Part shown: positions 1-9,041 of the stretch, one piece after another
How positions within the stretch are numbered: position 1 is the stretch's first letter
Layout of the letters: each line of letters begins with the position of its first letter
Assembly (NCBI GenBank): GCA_029210045.1
Contig: JARGNX010000013.1
Coordinates: 16,853 to 80,852, forward strand
Length of the DNA stretch: 64,000 nucleotides
Origin: Coxiellaceae bacterium
GTDB lineage: Bacteria > Pseudomonadota > Gammaproteobacteria > Coxiellales > Coxiellaceae
Direction of reading: 5' to 3'
Made by a program: the position numbers and the translations under genes
Notes under the pieces: model-generated
The model's database searches: none
What the model was told of the DNA's origin: nothing
The model's input: the letters and a program-made list of their open reading frames with translations, nothing else

Positions 1-1288
1 CTTTAAGCAACTTACGTGTAATTTGTGCTGGAGCAGAAATCAGCACAGAGTTATTACTTTCTTCCGCCACAATTGATGCTTTCTTAGTACCGCCCGCCAC
101 AAGAGGGCTGGACTCCGAACCAGCAGCAGCCTGGGAACCGCCCGAAGAGTTAGATAACGTAGAACTGGCATTATCACCGCCATTGGTGCTTGCATCGCCC
201 AACGATGAGGTAGCTACCGGCGCCGCTGCTCCGCCACCACCCTGCACTTTACCACCAATCAAGCGCACCAATACCGGCACTAGATTTTTAGCGCGTAAAA
301 ATTTCAAGTGCACTAAACGAATACCACCACCATCTTGAGCCGCCTTAATATCCAGGCGCCTAATGAGGGTTTTAGCACCAGCAATATTCACCACACTACC
401 ACTAATTAATACCGAGTTACTTTCAGCGTCAGCCGCAAATGACACATTAGTCACTTTGCCTTCAGCGCGGTTGTCTTGTTGTAATTTATTTAACACTTTT
501 ACCAATTTTTCCGCATTGGCATTTTTCAATTCCACTTCTTGGATTTCACTGGCATTGTGATCATCCATGTTGTGTACGATTTTTGTTAAGCGGGCAACGT
601 TATCAGCAGAGCCTGCCAATATTAAGGTGTTACTTGGGGTATAAGCCATTATGCTGCCCCACTCATGCATCAATGGTCGCAAAATAGGCACTAATTGCGC
701 AGCGGAAACATTGTAAACTGGAACCACTTTTAAGATGACTTGGTCATTACCTACCGGCTCTTTCTTTTTAACTATTTGTGTACCGGCATACTCTTTAGCA
801 TTCATCGCTGGTACAATTTTAATCACTTTGCCGGCTGGCACAGCGGCATAACCCAACACCTGCAGCATCGATAAGAACACTTTATATAACTGGTCATTAG
901 ACATCGGTGTTTTTGATACGATCGTCACGCGGCCTTGCACACGCGGGTCGATAACAAAGTTCTTACCTGTCAATGCTGAAATGGTATGAATGACCGCACG
1001 CACATCGGCGTTTTGTAGATTCCATACCTGTTTGACTTGCTTTGATTTAGTCTTATTTTGCGTATTGCTTTGTTGAATAGTTGATTGCTGAGTATTGGGA
1101 GCCGGGTTATTAGCCGGTAATGGAGTTAACGGACTAGCGGCACGGTTTAAACCACTGCCTGTACCAGCCGATGCATTTCTTGCCGAATTATTATGCATTG
1201 AAGGGTCAGCTGTAATTATACTGGAAAATCCTAACGCAATTGAAGCAACAGCTGCAGTGCAGAGCTTGCTCAAACGAGTTTGCGTCAT
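1..1288 (-). CDS. gspD: Type II secretion system secretin GspD (5' part, runs off the window)
   Basis: The reading frame opens at an ATG at 1288 and stays open to the window edge (429 codons visible), so the C-terminal secretin ring domain is missing here. Residues 1-30 form a signal peptide. An Asn/Gln/Ser/Pro-rich linker follows, then the N0 domain with the typical NFVIDPRVQGRVTI stretch, then N1, N2 and N3 repeats with motifs such as NTLILAGSADNVARL and SNSVLISG. A Gly/Ala/Ser-rich low-complexity loop interrupts N3. GspD forms the outer-membrane channel through which folded exoproteins leave the periplasm. The family call is secure; whether the rest of the gsp cluster follows cannot be seen. 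The GH18 lipoprotein at 9772 is the sort of protein such a system may export. Confidence 0.92.
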   Translation of the reverse strand, partial: MTQTRLSKLCTAAVASIALGFSSIITADPSMHNNSARNASAGTGSGLNRAASPLTPLPANNPAPNTQQSTIQQSNTQNKTKSKQVKQVWNLQNADVRAVIHTISALTGKNFVIDPRVQGRVTIVSKTPMSNDQLYKVFLSMLQVLGYAAVPAGKVIKIVPAMNAKEYAGTQIVKKKEPVGNDQVILKVVPVYNVSAAQLVPILRPLMHEWGSIMAYTPSNTLILAGSADNVARLTKIVHNMDDHNASEIQEVELKNANAEKLVKVLNKLQQDNRAEGKVTNVSFAADAESNSVLISGSVVNIAGAKTLIRRLDIKAAQDGGGIRLVHLKFLRAKNLVPVLVRLIGGKVQGGGGAAAPVATSSLGDASTNGGDNASSTLSNSSGGSQAAAGSESSPLVAGGTKKASIVAEESNNSVLISAPAQITRKLLK

Positions 1289-1480
1289 TCAGTTCCCCCA
1301 GAAAATCCCTTCGATTCCAACGATCTATTCTAACGGATCAATTCAATCATGTCATTAACTCTTCTTAACCCAATGTGAACACCACTTAATGCGCCTTTAA
1401 GGATCACTTTAATGATAATTTAATACGATATTGCTAGTATATCGGCCAACATACAAATAATTCGACACGAGCGTACACAG

Positions 1481-2761
1481 ATGACAAGAGCAGTAATTCA
1501 TTATATTTGGATTGGACCGCCGCCGACCCTCACCAGCAAAACCATACTCGGGCAAGACATACTTGGACCAAAAGCATTCACCGCAGCATGTAACTTCTGG
1601 TGCTTAGCCGCGCATGAAGGCCACTACAAAAGCACGTTTGCAGCACAACCCAACATCACTGTCCGCGCCATTGAGCCTCACATTGCTAACTACACAGCCG
1701 ATGAAAAAGTGGGACCACTTGCCGACCAAGCTTTAGCACTATTTGATTTTCACCTAAATAGCGCCGAACGCGATACCACAAGAGACCGCGTAACCATAAA
1801 AGATCTTACTGCTTATTTTTTACTGTATACCGAAGGGGGTTATACTGTTGATACCAACATTCTTCTAAAAAAACCCGAAGCTTTAGTAGAGCAAGAAAAG
1901 TTCGGTTATCCTCAATATCTCACTACTGGTTCATCCGATGTCTGGATGATGTATTCCCCACAGCATTTCGAACGCACACGCTTAAGCCTGGAAACATATA
2001 TCTACCTACACCAACAAGCTAACGCTGACCGAACTCTAAGGCCCGGCACCTCAGGCTATCACCAACGTTGCGGCGAAATTTTAGTGCTCCATTCGTTACT
2101 CTTAAAGCCATCTGCCGCCCTTGATTCATGCCACCTTGATCAAGCCACCCCCTGGGAAACCAAAAAAAATCCAAGGGGGACAATTTGCTATATTGAGTGC
2201 CTCGGCGCTACCAAATACTTCTACAACTCCCACCATCTCGAAGCCTCGCGCAACCAGCTACTTGTTTTTACCCAAGATAATCAACTCGACAAACTGGCAA
2301 ATGCACTAGATCTGGGGGAATCCATCGATCAAACACACGATATAGGGGACTACAAAAATCTCACTTTAGCTCTCTATGCCGTTTTAAACTGCACTCCCAA
2401 AACCCTGGCATTGCTACTGCGCTATAACCCCAACCTCGACATAGCAATGGAATATAAGGAAGTTGCCTATACAGCACAATCGTTATTAGAAACCCAGTTG
2501 CGGCAACCAACACTCGATACTGAAACACGAGCACGCAAGCAACAGCAATTAGACTTAATCATTGAATATAAGACCACACTAGCTGAAACAGCTACAACAA
2601 GTAGTGGGAACGGGAGTGGGAGTGGGAAAGGCACCGCTGGCAGCAGCGGCAACCCGTATCGTTTATTAGCCTCAACAGCCATAACAACAGCACCTGATCC
2701 AGCAGGAGACGCGGCAGAAACCACCACGCCACCACTCAGATCACAGGAATATGCTTATTAA
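1481..2761 (+). CDS. GT-A glycosyltransferase with DXD-like sugar-binding motif, effector-like
   Basis: The 426-residue protein begins with [10 protein letters not shown], the opening of the OCH1/TcdB-like glycosyltransferase superfamily. Around residues 108-126 it has the companion block [20 protein letters not shown], where Asp108 and the D124-T-N126 triad match the nucleotide-sugar and metal-binding region; the usual last Asp is Asn here. The C-terminal 60 residues are low complexity (Gly/Ser run, then Ala/Thr/Pro) and look like a disordered tail. There is no signal peptide or membrane segment, so it is probably cytosolic or translocated. Relatives in intracellular bacteria glycosylate host proteins; the target here is unknown. 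The 3' end overlaps the convergent aldolase gene by 4 bp. The fold call is reasonable; the effector role is an inference. Confidence 0.65.
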   Translation: MTRAVIHYIWIGPPPTLTSKTILGQDILGPKAFTAACNFWCLAAHEGHYKSTFAAQPNITVRAIEPHIANYTADEKVGPLADQALALFDFHLNSAERDTTRDRVTIKDLTAYFLLYTEGGYTVDTNILLKKPEALVEQEKFGYPQYLTTGSSDVWMMYSPQHFERTRLSLETYIYLHQQANADRTLRPGTSGYHQRCGEILVLHSLLLKPSAALDSCHLDQATPWETKKNPRGTICYIECLGATKYFYNSHHLEASRNQLLVFTQDNQLDKLANALDLGESIDQTHDIGDYKNLTLALYAVLNCTPKTLALLLRYNPNLDIAMEYKEVAYTAQSLLETQLRQPTLDTETRARKQQQLDLIIEYKTTLAETATTSSGNGSGSGKGTAGSSGNPYRLLASTAITTAPDPAGDAAETTTPPLRSQEYAY

Positions 2762-3840
2762 GCAACTGCGGTTGCAGCACTAATGCGTGGGTCCAATTTA
2801 CCCGCTTCATATTGCTGAAACATTTCTTCCATCGATACGCAACGGATCTTATCCGCCCAACCGGCAGTACCAAACGCTTCATAGCGTGCCACACAGATCG
2901 ACTTCATGGCTTTAGTAGCTTCACCCAAGTATTTACGCGGATCAAATTGCGCAGGATTTTCTGCCATGTAACGACGAATCGCACCAGTTGATGCCAAACG
3001 CAAATCGGTATCAATGTTGATTTTACGCACACCGTGCTTAATGCCTTCTTGAATCTCTTCAACAGGCACACCGTAAGTTTCTGGAATTTCACCACCAAAC
3101 TCATTAATAACCGCTAACCATTCTTGTGGCACTGAAGATGAACCGTGCATCACCAAGTGCGTATCAGGAATGCGTTCATGAATCGCTTTAATGCGATCAA
3201 TCGCCAAAATATCGCCCGTCGGTGGACGAGTAAATTTATACGCACCGTGACTGGTACCAATCGCAATCGCCAATGCATCCACCTGAGTATCATTAACAAA
3301 GCGTGCCGCTTCTTCCGGATCAGTTAACAGCATGTCTTTATCTAACTTACCTTCCGCACCATGGCCGTCTTCTTCGCCCATTTCGCCAGTTTCTAATGAA
3401 CCCAAACAACCCAGCTCACCCTCAACAGATACACCACACGCATGCGCCATTTCCACAGTGAGACGAGTCACATCAACATTGTATTCGTAACTCCCTGGTG
3501 TTTTCATATCAGCCATCAATGAGCCATCCATCATCACTGAACTAAAACCTAGCTGGATGGAGCGCTGACAAACCGAAGGAGAAGCACCATGATCTTGATG
3601 CATACACACAGGAATATGCGGCCACTCTTCCATCGCCGCCTCAATCAGCTTGCGTAAAAAAGGTGCACCCGCATAACTACGCGCACCCGCTGAAGCCTGT
3701 ACAATCACCGGACTATTGGTCTCATCAGCGGCCTCCATAATCGCACGCATCTGCTCAAGATTGTTCACATTAAACGCAGGGCAGCCGTAACCGTTTTCAG
3801 CCGCATGATCCAAAAGTTGTCGAAGCGTAATTAGCGCCAT
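2758..3840 (-). CDS. fba: Class II fructose-bisphosphate aldolase
   Basis: Cleaves fructose 1,6-bisphosphate to dihydroxyacetone phosphate and glyceraldehyde 3-phosphate (and the reverse) in the cytosol. The 360 residues cover the full class II Calvin-type family length. The zinc-binding HQDHGAS block is at 81-87 and the GELGCLG segment follows in the middle; HGSSSVP and the phosphate-binding KINIDTDLR stretch are near the C terminus. The start ATG at 3840 is preceded by a strong GAGGAAGG ribosome-binding site. In related genomes fba often sits with tkt-gap-pgk-pyk; here it is alone, about 11 kb away from that cluster. Confidence 0.96.
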   Translation of the reverse strand: MALITLRQLLDHAAENGYGCPAFNVNNLEQMRAIMEAADETNSPVIVQASAGARSYAGAPFLRKLIEAAMEEWPHIPVCMHQDHGASPSVCQRSIQLGFSSVMMDGSLMADMKTPGSYEYNVDVTRLTVEMAHACGVSVEGELGCLGSLETGEMGEEDGHGAEGKLDKDMLLTDPEEAARFVNDTQVDALAIAIGTSHGAYKFTRPPTGDILAIDRIKAIHERIPDTHLVMHGSSSVPQEWLAVINEFGGEIPETYGVPVEEIQEGIKHGVRKINIDTDLRLASTGAIRRYMAENPAQFDPRKYLGEATKAMKSICVARYEAFGTAGWADKIRCVSMEEMFQQYEAGKLDPRISAATAVA

Positions 3841-3985
3841 ATTGCCTTCCTCTCAATGGTATTAATAAGGTGGCTGCATTATTACATAATGTCCACTGCG
3901 ATTTCCACTTTGCGATAGTTGACATTGCTGCCAACCTTACGATGCACTAGGCGTGTTATCAAGGCGAAATAACAATCAAGAACAA

Positions 3986-4837
3986 TCAAGAAATAATTTG
4001 GAATGCTTTCGCGCCTTTGAGTCGCTGTAATAATTCCGACTTTTTGCGAACATGTAACTTTTGCTTTAAATGGTCAATATGCGTTTCAACTGTGCGTGGA
4101 GAAATAAAACAATGCTCTGCTACTTGTTTCATTGTCATACCAACCAAGATAAGACGAGCAACTTCAGTTTCACGCCGAGTCAACATTACCATGTCATTAC
4201 CAACTGGCACAATCGCGCCATTACGATTTAATTCTGCAATGAATTGATGACGACGCGATTGATTTTGATAACACGGAATATCAGTCACATCAACCGTATT
4301 ACGTTCGAATTTATCCACCACATGAATGGGTTGTTGTTCTAATGTTTGTATTAGCTCACAAGCATGAAAGCGAAAATGTTCAGTAAACTGATCTAATAAG
4401 TCCATATTATTGGTGCACTGCTGAGCAAAGCTGGCATTATCTGGGGCGGCACCCAAGAAATAAAACTCACAATACTCACCATTCTCATCAGGGCGAATCA
4501 GTGTAATACCATTGGAGATTTTATATCGCTCCGCTACCGCTTTTAAAATGGGACTATGCGTTGGAATTTGCGACCAAATTAAGTGGCCCTTCACATAATT
4601 CTCGATCTCTTTTTCTAATACGCTCTCATGAAATAGTTCATTTTCAAAATAATAAGCTACCCACTCTGGGTGGGTGCTCAAACTAATCTCACGACCATCT
4701 TTAAAAACACGCTTGTAAACCAAACTGCGCATACCGAAATGTTGGCGCATTGGCAGACAGATCGCTAAAATATCTTCACTGTCTACCAACGAAAGATGCT
4801 GCTCAACTTGCTTTTTATTTTCTGCTGTCATAACCAT
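3986..4837 (-). CDS. LuxR-family transcriptional regulator (solo)
   Basis: The 283-residue protein has a C-terminal LuxR/FixJ-type helix-turn-helix from about residue 219, with LTRRETEVARLI, the recognition helix SPRTVETHIDHL and a closing KLHVRKKSELL. The N-terminal two thirds resemble the autoinducer-binding fold (HPEWVAYYFENELFHES, then IWSQIP), but the Asp-Pro pair that contacts acyl-homoserine lactone in LuxR is not present, so the ligand, if any, may differ. No luxI-type synthase is seen in the window. ATGs at 4837 and 4831 are both possible starts. It lies 12 bp after the ABM-like gene at 4850-5155 and is probably co-transcribed with it. Confidence 0.8.
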   Translation of the reverse strand: MVMTAENKKQVEQHLSLVDSEDILAICLPMRQHFGMRSLVYKRVFKDGREISLSTHPEWVAYYFENELFHESVLEKEIENYVKGHLIWSQIPTHSPILKAVAERYKISNGITLIRPDENGEYCEFYFLGAAPDNASFAQQCTNNMDLLDQFTEHFRFHACELIQTLEQQPIHVVDKFERNTVDVTDIPCYQNQSRRHQFIAELNRNGAIVPVGNDMVMLTRRETEVARLILVGMTMKQVAEHCFISPRTVETHIDHLKQKLHVRKKSELLQRLKGAKAFQIIS

Positions 4838-4849
4838 CGAAGTATAGCC

Positions 4850-5155
4850 CTATTGCGTATCGATAGCTGCATCAAACTCAAAAAAGCGAATTGAACTTTG
4901 CTTTAACAAATAAGGCATTAATGCTTCCAATAACACTTGGTGCTCAGGGTTATGTTGCCAATTGACTAAACCTTTTTTATCCTCAAAACACAGGATAACG
5001 TGGGTGGCTTGGTGATCACCTTTCTCACGACCATGCATAACACCTACAAAACCTGATGTTTGTTTCGCTGCTTGTTGCAATTGTTCAAACCATTGCGGGA
5101 AAAGTGCTTTTCCTTGCTTGCTTAAATGGTGTGTTATATGTTTATTTATACTCAT
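4850..5155 (-). CDS. Small ABM-fold (antibiotic biosynthesis monooxygenase-like) protein
   Basis: A 101-residue protein with the layout of the dimeric alpha-beta barrel ABM family: an amphipathic first helix, a strand GFVGVMHGRE, a strand THVILCFEDKKGL, and the helix WQHNPEHQVLLEALMPYL. Proteins of this fold act as small monooxygenases or as ligand-binding domains. It is the first gene of a probable two-gene operon with the LuxR regulator, so it may make, modify or sense the signal that the regulator responds to; that is an inference from position only. Confidence 0.5.
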   Translation of the reverse strand: MSINKHITHHLSKQGKALFPQWFEQLQQAAKQTSGFVGVMHGREKGDHQATHVILCFEDKKGLVNWQHNPEHQVLLEALMPYLLKQSSIRFFEFDAAIDTQ

Positions 5156-5185
5156 CTTATGTACCTCTCTTTTGTTATTTACTAT

Positions 5186-5245
5186 GTCATTGCGAGCGTC
5201 AGCGCGGCAATCTAGATTGCGTCGTCACAGGCTCCTCGCAGTGAC
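5186..5245. repeat. Palindromic intergenic element (GTCATTGCGAG family)
   Basis: Outer arms GTCATTGCGAG (5186-5196) and CTCGCAGTGAC (5235-5245) pair with each other, and the centre holds the perfect 14-bp palindrome GCAATCTAGATTGC (5207-5220). The same family recurs at 24564-24656. It lies between the start of the ABM-like gene and the 3' end of the aldo-keto reductase gene. Confidence 0.8.
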
Positions 5246-5263
5246 GATTTAGATGACAAATCA

Positions 5264-6256
5264 TTAACCTTCTAAATTATGAAACTCGATAATCTCCTCT
5301 GGATAACGTGCTCCGTTAATCACTACAGCTTGCAGTAATTGTTCAAGCTGTTGCATTTCATTTACTGATAATTGAATCTGCATAGCTGCAATATTTTGTT
5401 TTAAATACTCAGTTCGTTTCGTACCCGGAATAGGCACTATATTATCGCCTCGCGCCAATAACCAAGCTAAGGACAACTGTGCTAAACTGCATTGCTTACC
5501 TTCCGCAAACTGTTCAATCGATGCAATAGCGCGCTGATTAGCTTCTAGATTATCCGCATTAAAACGCGGTAAAAATTGACGAAAATCATTCTTAGTCGCT
5601 ATAGTCGCCGAGCTAATCGCATCGGTAAGCAATGAGCGACACAAAGGACTATAGGCCACAAAACTAATACCCAGCTGATCACACACTGTTAATACATCAT
5701 TATTTTCCACATCGCGACTCACCATCGAATATTCTGTCTGCACAGCGGCCAAAGAATGGACCGCATTAGCTCGCCTTAACGTTTCTGCAGAGGCTTCTGA
5801 CAGACCGATTTCACGGATCTTACCTTGCGCCACCAATTGACTCATGGCATTCACACTGTCTTCAATCGCCACATTGGGATCAACGCGGTGCAAATAAAAT
5901 AAATCAATATAATCGGTATCTAATCGACGTAAACTGTTTTCAACTGATTGGCGAATGTATTCAGGTGAGCCATTTAAACCACGTACCATCGGGTCACTGG
6001 GATCACGTACAATGCCACATTTGGTAGCCAAAATAACCTTATCTCGTGCTCGCCCTAACAAGGCCTTTGCAATCAACCTTTCATTATCACCGTAACCATA
6101 AATATCAGCGGTATCTAACAGGTTCACACCATTATCGAGTGCATAGCGAATGGTTGTAATTGCTTGTTTTTCATCGGTTTGACCATAAAACTCTGACATA
6201 CCCATGCAGCCTAAACCGATGGAACTTACTGATAATTTACCTATTCTTCTGGACAT
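5264..6256 (-). CDS. Aldo/keto reductase
   Basis: NADPH-dependent oxidoreductase of the AKR superfamily, 330 residues from the ATG at 6256. The catalytic tetrad is visible: Asp48 and Tyr53 in LLDTADIYG, Lys79 in ATKCG, His123 in LHRVD. The C-terminal cofactor-binding stretch VPIPGTKRTEYLKQN is also present. The open frame extends 11 codons further upstream, but AGGAG lies 7 nt before the ATG at 6256 and the family's usual N terminus starts there. The closest type is the general stress/YakC-like aldo-keto reductases; the substrate is unknown. Confidence 0.88.
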   Translation of the reverse strand: MSRRIGKLSVSSIGLGCMGMSEFYGQTDEKQAITTIRYALDNGVNLLDTADIYGYGDNERLIAKALLGRARDKVILATKCGIVRDPSDPMVRGLNGSPEYIRQSVENSLRRLDTDYIDLFYLHRVDPNVAIEDSVNAMSQLVAQGKIREIGLSEASAETLRRANAVHSLAAVQTEYSMVSRDVENNDVLTVCDQLGISFVAYSPLCRSLLTDAISSATIATKNDFRQFLPRFNADNLEANQRAIASIEQFAEGKQCSLAQLSLAWLLARGDNIVPIPGTKRTEYLKQNIAAMQIQLSVNEMQQLEQLLQAVVINGARYPEEIIEFHNLEG

Positions 6257-6388
6257 TGCGTAACTCCTATCTGTACATACCCTATGCACAGCAGTCTACT
6301 GCAATCACCCCCTAGCAAACATCCGTAAAAAACCCGTATTTTCACTTACACCGCGCTTAAAAAATTCAATATAAGCATTCAGCAAAAT

Positions 6389-7249
6389 CTAAACTGTTAC
6401 GACGGAGGCCTTTCTAGGCACCCTCGAATCTAATGCAGCAAGCGCCTCGGACCGCTTTGAGCTCTGCGCGGTAGGTGTAGGCTCAGACCTGGGTTTTAAT
6501 AGGCCCAGTATTGAAATCAGTGTTGCATGGCTATCCGTTTGCAATGCTTTTATCACCCCACTGAAGCGAGCCACATCTGCTTGCATACGCTTCTCTCTCA
6601 TGCTGCGCCTTGCAAGTATTGGTTCTAAATAGGCATTAGCGAGTACTTTTACTAAGTCAGCATCGCGCTTAAGAAAATCTACTTGAGCAATATCAGGCCG
6701 ATGTTGCTGAATATATAGTATGGCTTTGATGGTGGAAATCGCTTTAGGGAATTCTTCCTCATCCTCCTCAAGCAAACAATAGCCATCATCCGAGGAAAGG
6801 CGATCCCATGTATGGAGACTTTCACTACTCGGCTCTCGCTTTAATCCCCCCAGGTGTAAATCTTTTTCTTCTGACTCTATTTGCAAAGCACAGCCAATAT
6901 CCACACAAACCACTTGACCGCTAGGGGTCTTGATAAAATTTCCTTCTACCGTAGCATCAACAACTACTCGACCTGTTTTGTTAAAGATATCTACCACTGC
7001 GTGCTGAATTTCTTGATCTGTTGGAGCTACCCCTTCAATGAAGGGGCACACCCATCCATCACCTAAGCCAGGAATCGTTCTTAGTTCGGCTGGCGGTAAA
7101 ATATGATCATTGATCAAGTTCCACAGTCGTACTGATCTATCTGGCAAATCAGAATCAAATAAAGCGTGCCGCAGCTTAAAAACTTCGGTACGATCCTCAT
7201 TGATATAAACTGTATTAAAACTACCCGAACCTAAAAGGTGCCAGACCAC
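6389..7249 (-). CDS. Kinase-like protein, effector-like
   Basis: Not assignable to a named family, but several features of a protein-kinase fold appear in the right order. A glycine-rich loop GSGSFNTVY spans residues 7-15, with Lys25 in VFKLR. A hinge-like CPFIEG follows near 68-73, then Asp98...Asn104 in a VVVDATVEGNF stretch, and VDIG at 116-119 in place of DFG. The spacing between the putative catalytic Asp and Asn is one residue longer than in standard kinases, so it may be an atypical or inactive kinase. The C-terminal 100 residues are helical and charged with a Ser/Pro-rich tail. Translation appears to start at a GTG. No signal peptide is present. It could be a translocated effector; this is inference. 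Confidence 0.5.
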   Translation of the reverse strand: MVWHLLGSGSFNTVYINEDRTEVFKLRHALFDSDLPDRSVRLWNLINDHILPPAELRTIPGLGDGWVCPFIEGVAPTDQEIQHAVVDIFNKTGRVVVDATVEGNFIKTPSGQVVCVDIGCALQIESEEKDLHLGGLKREPSSESLHTWDRLSSDDGYCLLEEDEEEFPKAISTIKAILYIQQHRPDIAQVDFLKRDADLVKVLANAYLEPILARRSMREKRMQADVARFSGVIKALQTDSHATLISILGLLKPRSEPTPTAQSSKRSEALAALDSRVPRKASVVTV

Positions 7250-7394
7250 TTTTAAAATGCCTTAATTTAAATCCATCAAAATATTTGCAACCTATCTTAG
7301 AAGAGAAGCATTGTCAAAAGCGCGACGCTATCGCAACCAACAAATGAATCTGATATAGTGCCAAATTGTTTTTTTAAAATGGACTCTTACCGCA

Positions 7395-8480
7395 ATGAAG
7401 CAATCTCTGTGTAAATTATCACTCGTTGGTTTAACCTGTTTAATTCCTGCATTAACGGTGCAAGCCGGTGGTGTTGAAACACCAACTAAGACATCACTCC
7501 CTAAAGTCGCTCCTGGTTTCGGCGTTAGCGCTGCGTGGCTTTATTTAGAAGCCGGCGCTTCGAATCTGGAATATGCGGTATATACCACACCGCTTCCCGT
7601 ACCATCACCGAGCTGGCAACAAAAATTTGTTTATCCGTCTTACACCTCGGCATTTACTTTAGGTTTGCAATACACTTTTGCTGATAGCGCTGATCAAATT
7701 AAACTCGATTGGTTAGACTTTAGCTCGACTGACACTAATTCCGCTACAGCTGCTGGTACTGCCACTGATTCTATTGCGCCGCCATATTATTTTGGCCCCC
7801 TTGCGCAGCGGTTAAATGGCTCTAACGCCAGTGGTGCCGCTACCTTTAATTTAGACCAGGTCAATTTAGTTTATGCACGCATATTAAATCTCGGCCAACA
7901 TATTCGCTTTGAACCATTTGCTGGACTAGCTGCTTCTTATTTAAAACAAAGCCTTTCTGCTAGCTACGCCGGCACCGTAACTGTCGACGGAAGCGCATAT
8001 ACTATTGATTCTTACAACACCTCCAAATATAAAGCAATGGGCCCCCGATTAGGATTTAACGCCGTTGGCTTTATCGGCCATCACTTTGGTATAACAGCAA
8101 GCATGGGCGCATCAATATTAGTTGGGTCAATGGCTACTAATGCGTACTTTATCTCGCTTGGAAATGCCACAGGCAGCGTCGGCAATACAACACCAACACA
8201 AACTTCACTGGCCGATCAAAGCCAAACGGCTGTCGTACCGGAATTCGATAGCACATTGGGCTTATCATATGACTTTGACTTTAAATCTGGCTCTAGCTTC
8301 AGCTTGGAGGCTGGTTACTTGTTCTCGATTTATTTAGATGGCATTCGTCAAACTGTACCAGCTACTTTAGTACCGGGTGCATTCAATGGCGGAACCATTG
8401 CGATTTCAACCGATGCGCAAGTACAAAGTAACTTTGATGTCAATGGACCATACGTCAGAGCCAGCTATAGCTTTGCATAA
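7395..8480 (+). CDS. Lpg1974-family pore-forming outer-membrane protein
   Basis: 361 residues with a cleavable signal peptide (about 1-25, ending VQAGG), followed by a beta-barrel with alternating hydrophobic residues. It starts with VSAAWLYLEAG and ends in VRASYSFA, a typical barrel C terminus. The pattern (WLYLEAGASNLEYA, LGLQYTFADSADQIKLDW) matches the Lpg1974 major outer-membrane family of Legionella and Coxiella relatives. It sits in the outer membrane, probably as a porin or surface protein. It is monocistronic, with a clear intrinsic terminator 12 bp after the stop codon. Confidence 0.82.
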   Translation: MKQSLCKLSLVGLTCLIPALTVQAGGVETPTKTSLPKVAPGFGVSAAWLYLEAGASNLEYAVYTTPLPVPSPSWQQKFVYPSYTSAFTLGLQYTFADSADQIKLDWLDFSSTDTNSATAAGTATDSIAPPYYFGPLAQRLNGSNASGAATFNLDQVNLVYARILNLGQHIRFEPFAGLAASYLKQSLSASYAGTVTVDGSAYTIDSYNTSKYKAMGPRLGFNAVGFIGHHFGITASMGASILVGSMATNAYFISLGNATGSVGNTTPTQTSLADQSQTAVVPEFDSTLGLSYDFDFKSGSSFSLEAGYLFSIYLDGIRQTVPATLVPGAFNGGTIAISTDAQVQSNFDVNGPYVRASYSFA

Positions 8481-8492
8481 AAACCAAGTATC

Positions 8493-8525
8493 AGCAGCGC
8501 TATTAAGCCCCGGCGCTGCTTTTTA
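8493..8525 (+). terminator. Rho-independent terminator of the porin gene
   Basis: The arms AGCAGCGC (8493-8500) and GCGCTGCT (8513-8520) form an 8-bp stem with a 12-nt loop, followed by TTTTAT. Confidence 0.85.
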
Positions 8526-8559
8526 TCATTAAAATTCAACAGATTAGCCAAATAATTAA

Positions 8560-8604
8560 ATAGTACCAAATAATACTTGAAATAGTATTATTTGGTACTA
8601 TAAT
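8560..8604 (+). promoter_or_regulatory. Promoter and operator of the Xre/RES toxin-antitoxin pair
   Basis: A perfect 17-bp inverted repeat (8560-8576 and 8585-8601, arm starting ATAGTACCAAATA) spans a near-consensus promoter. The -35 is TTGAAA at 8577-8582, the spacer is 16 bp, and the -10 is TATAAT at 8599-8604. The antitoxin ATG follows at 8641 after GGAGGG. Such an overlap fits autorepression by the antitoxin or the antitoxin-toxin complex. Confidence 0.8.
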
Positions 8605-8640
8605 GAATAGTATAGAAAATACTCAAACTGGAGGGTTCTG

Positions 8641-9039
8641 ATGGCTCGCGCAGTTCAATATGATGACATCGATTCTGAACATGCTACTCGCTTAACCAAC
8701 ATGATTATGCGATTGTTTGAGCACTGGAAACTTACTTATGAAGAGCAAGCCAAATTATTAGATTTTTCTAGCAAGACTCATTCGACCATCAACCGCTACA
8801 AAAACGGGACTTCAGCTATTCGCTTTGATAGAGATACCTATGATCGCGTTCGTTTTTTATTAGCCATTCATAAATTATTGCGTATGCTTTTTCCAATGAA
8901 TCTGGAGTTAGCCTATGCTTGGCCTAAAACGACGAATCAATTTTTTCATGGCAGGACCCCCGTCGAAGTGGTATTTGAAGAAGGATTCTTAGGCTTGGTG
9001 CGCGTACACGATTACCTTGAAAATCAAAAAATGCAGTAA
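8641..9039 (+). CDS. Antitoxin of a RES-Xre type toxin-antitoxin pair
   Basis: 132 residues. The N-terminal part holds a helix-turn-helix-like region (YEEQAKLLDFSSKTHSTINRY) and the C-terminal half matches the Xre/MbcA/ParS toxin-binding domain (LLAIHKLLRMLFP, then FFHGRTPVEVVFEEGFLGLVRVHDYL). It would bind and neutralise the RES toxin encoded 2 bp downstream and repress the shared promoter through the 17-bp inverted repeat. The start at 8641 has a GGAGGG site just upstream. Confidence 0.85.
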   Translation: MARAVQYDDIDSEHATRLTNMIMRLFEHWKLTYEEQAKLLDFSSKTHSTINRYKNGTSAIRFDRDTYDRVRFLLAIHKLLRMLFPMNLELAYAWPKTTNQFFHGRTPVEVVFEEGFLGLVRVHDYLENQKMQ

Positions 9040-9041
9040 CT

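Noticed and set aside
363..1358. Plus-strand open frames over the gspD region
   Set aside because: The minus strand carries a continuous secretin frame with signal peptide and N0-N3 motifs; the plus-strand frames have no recognisable features.
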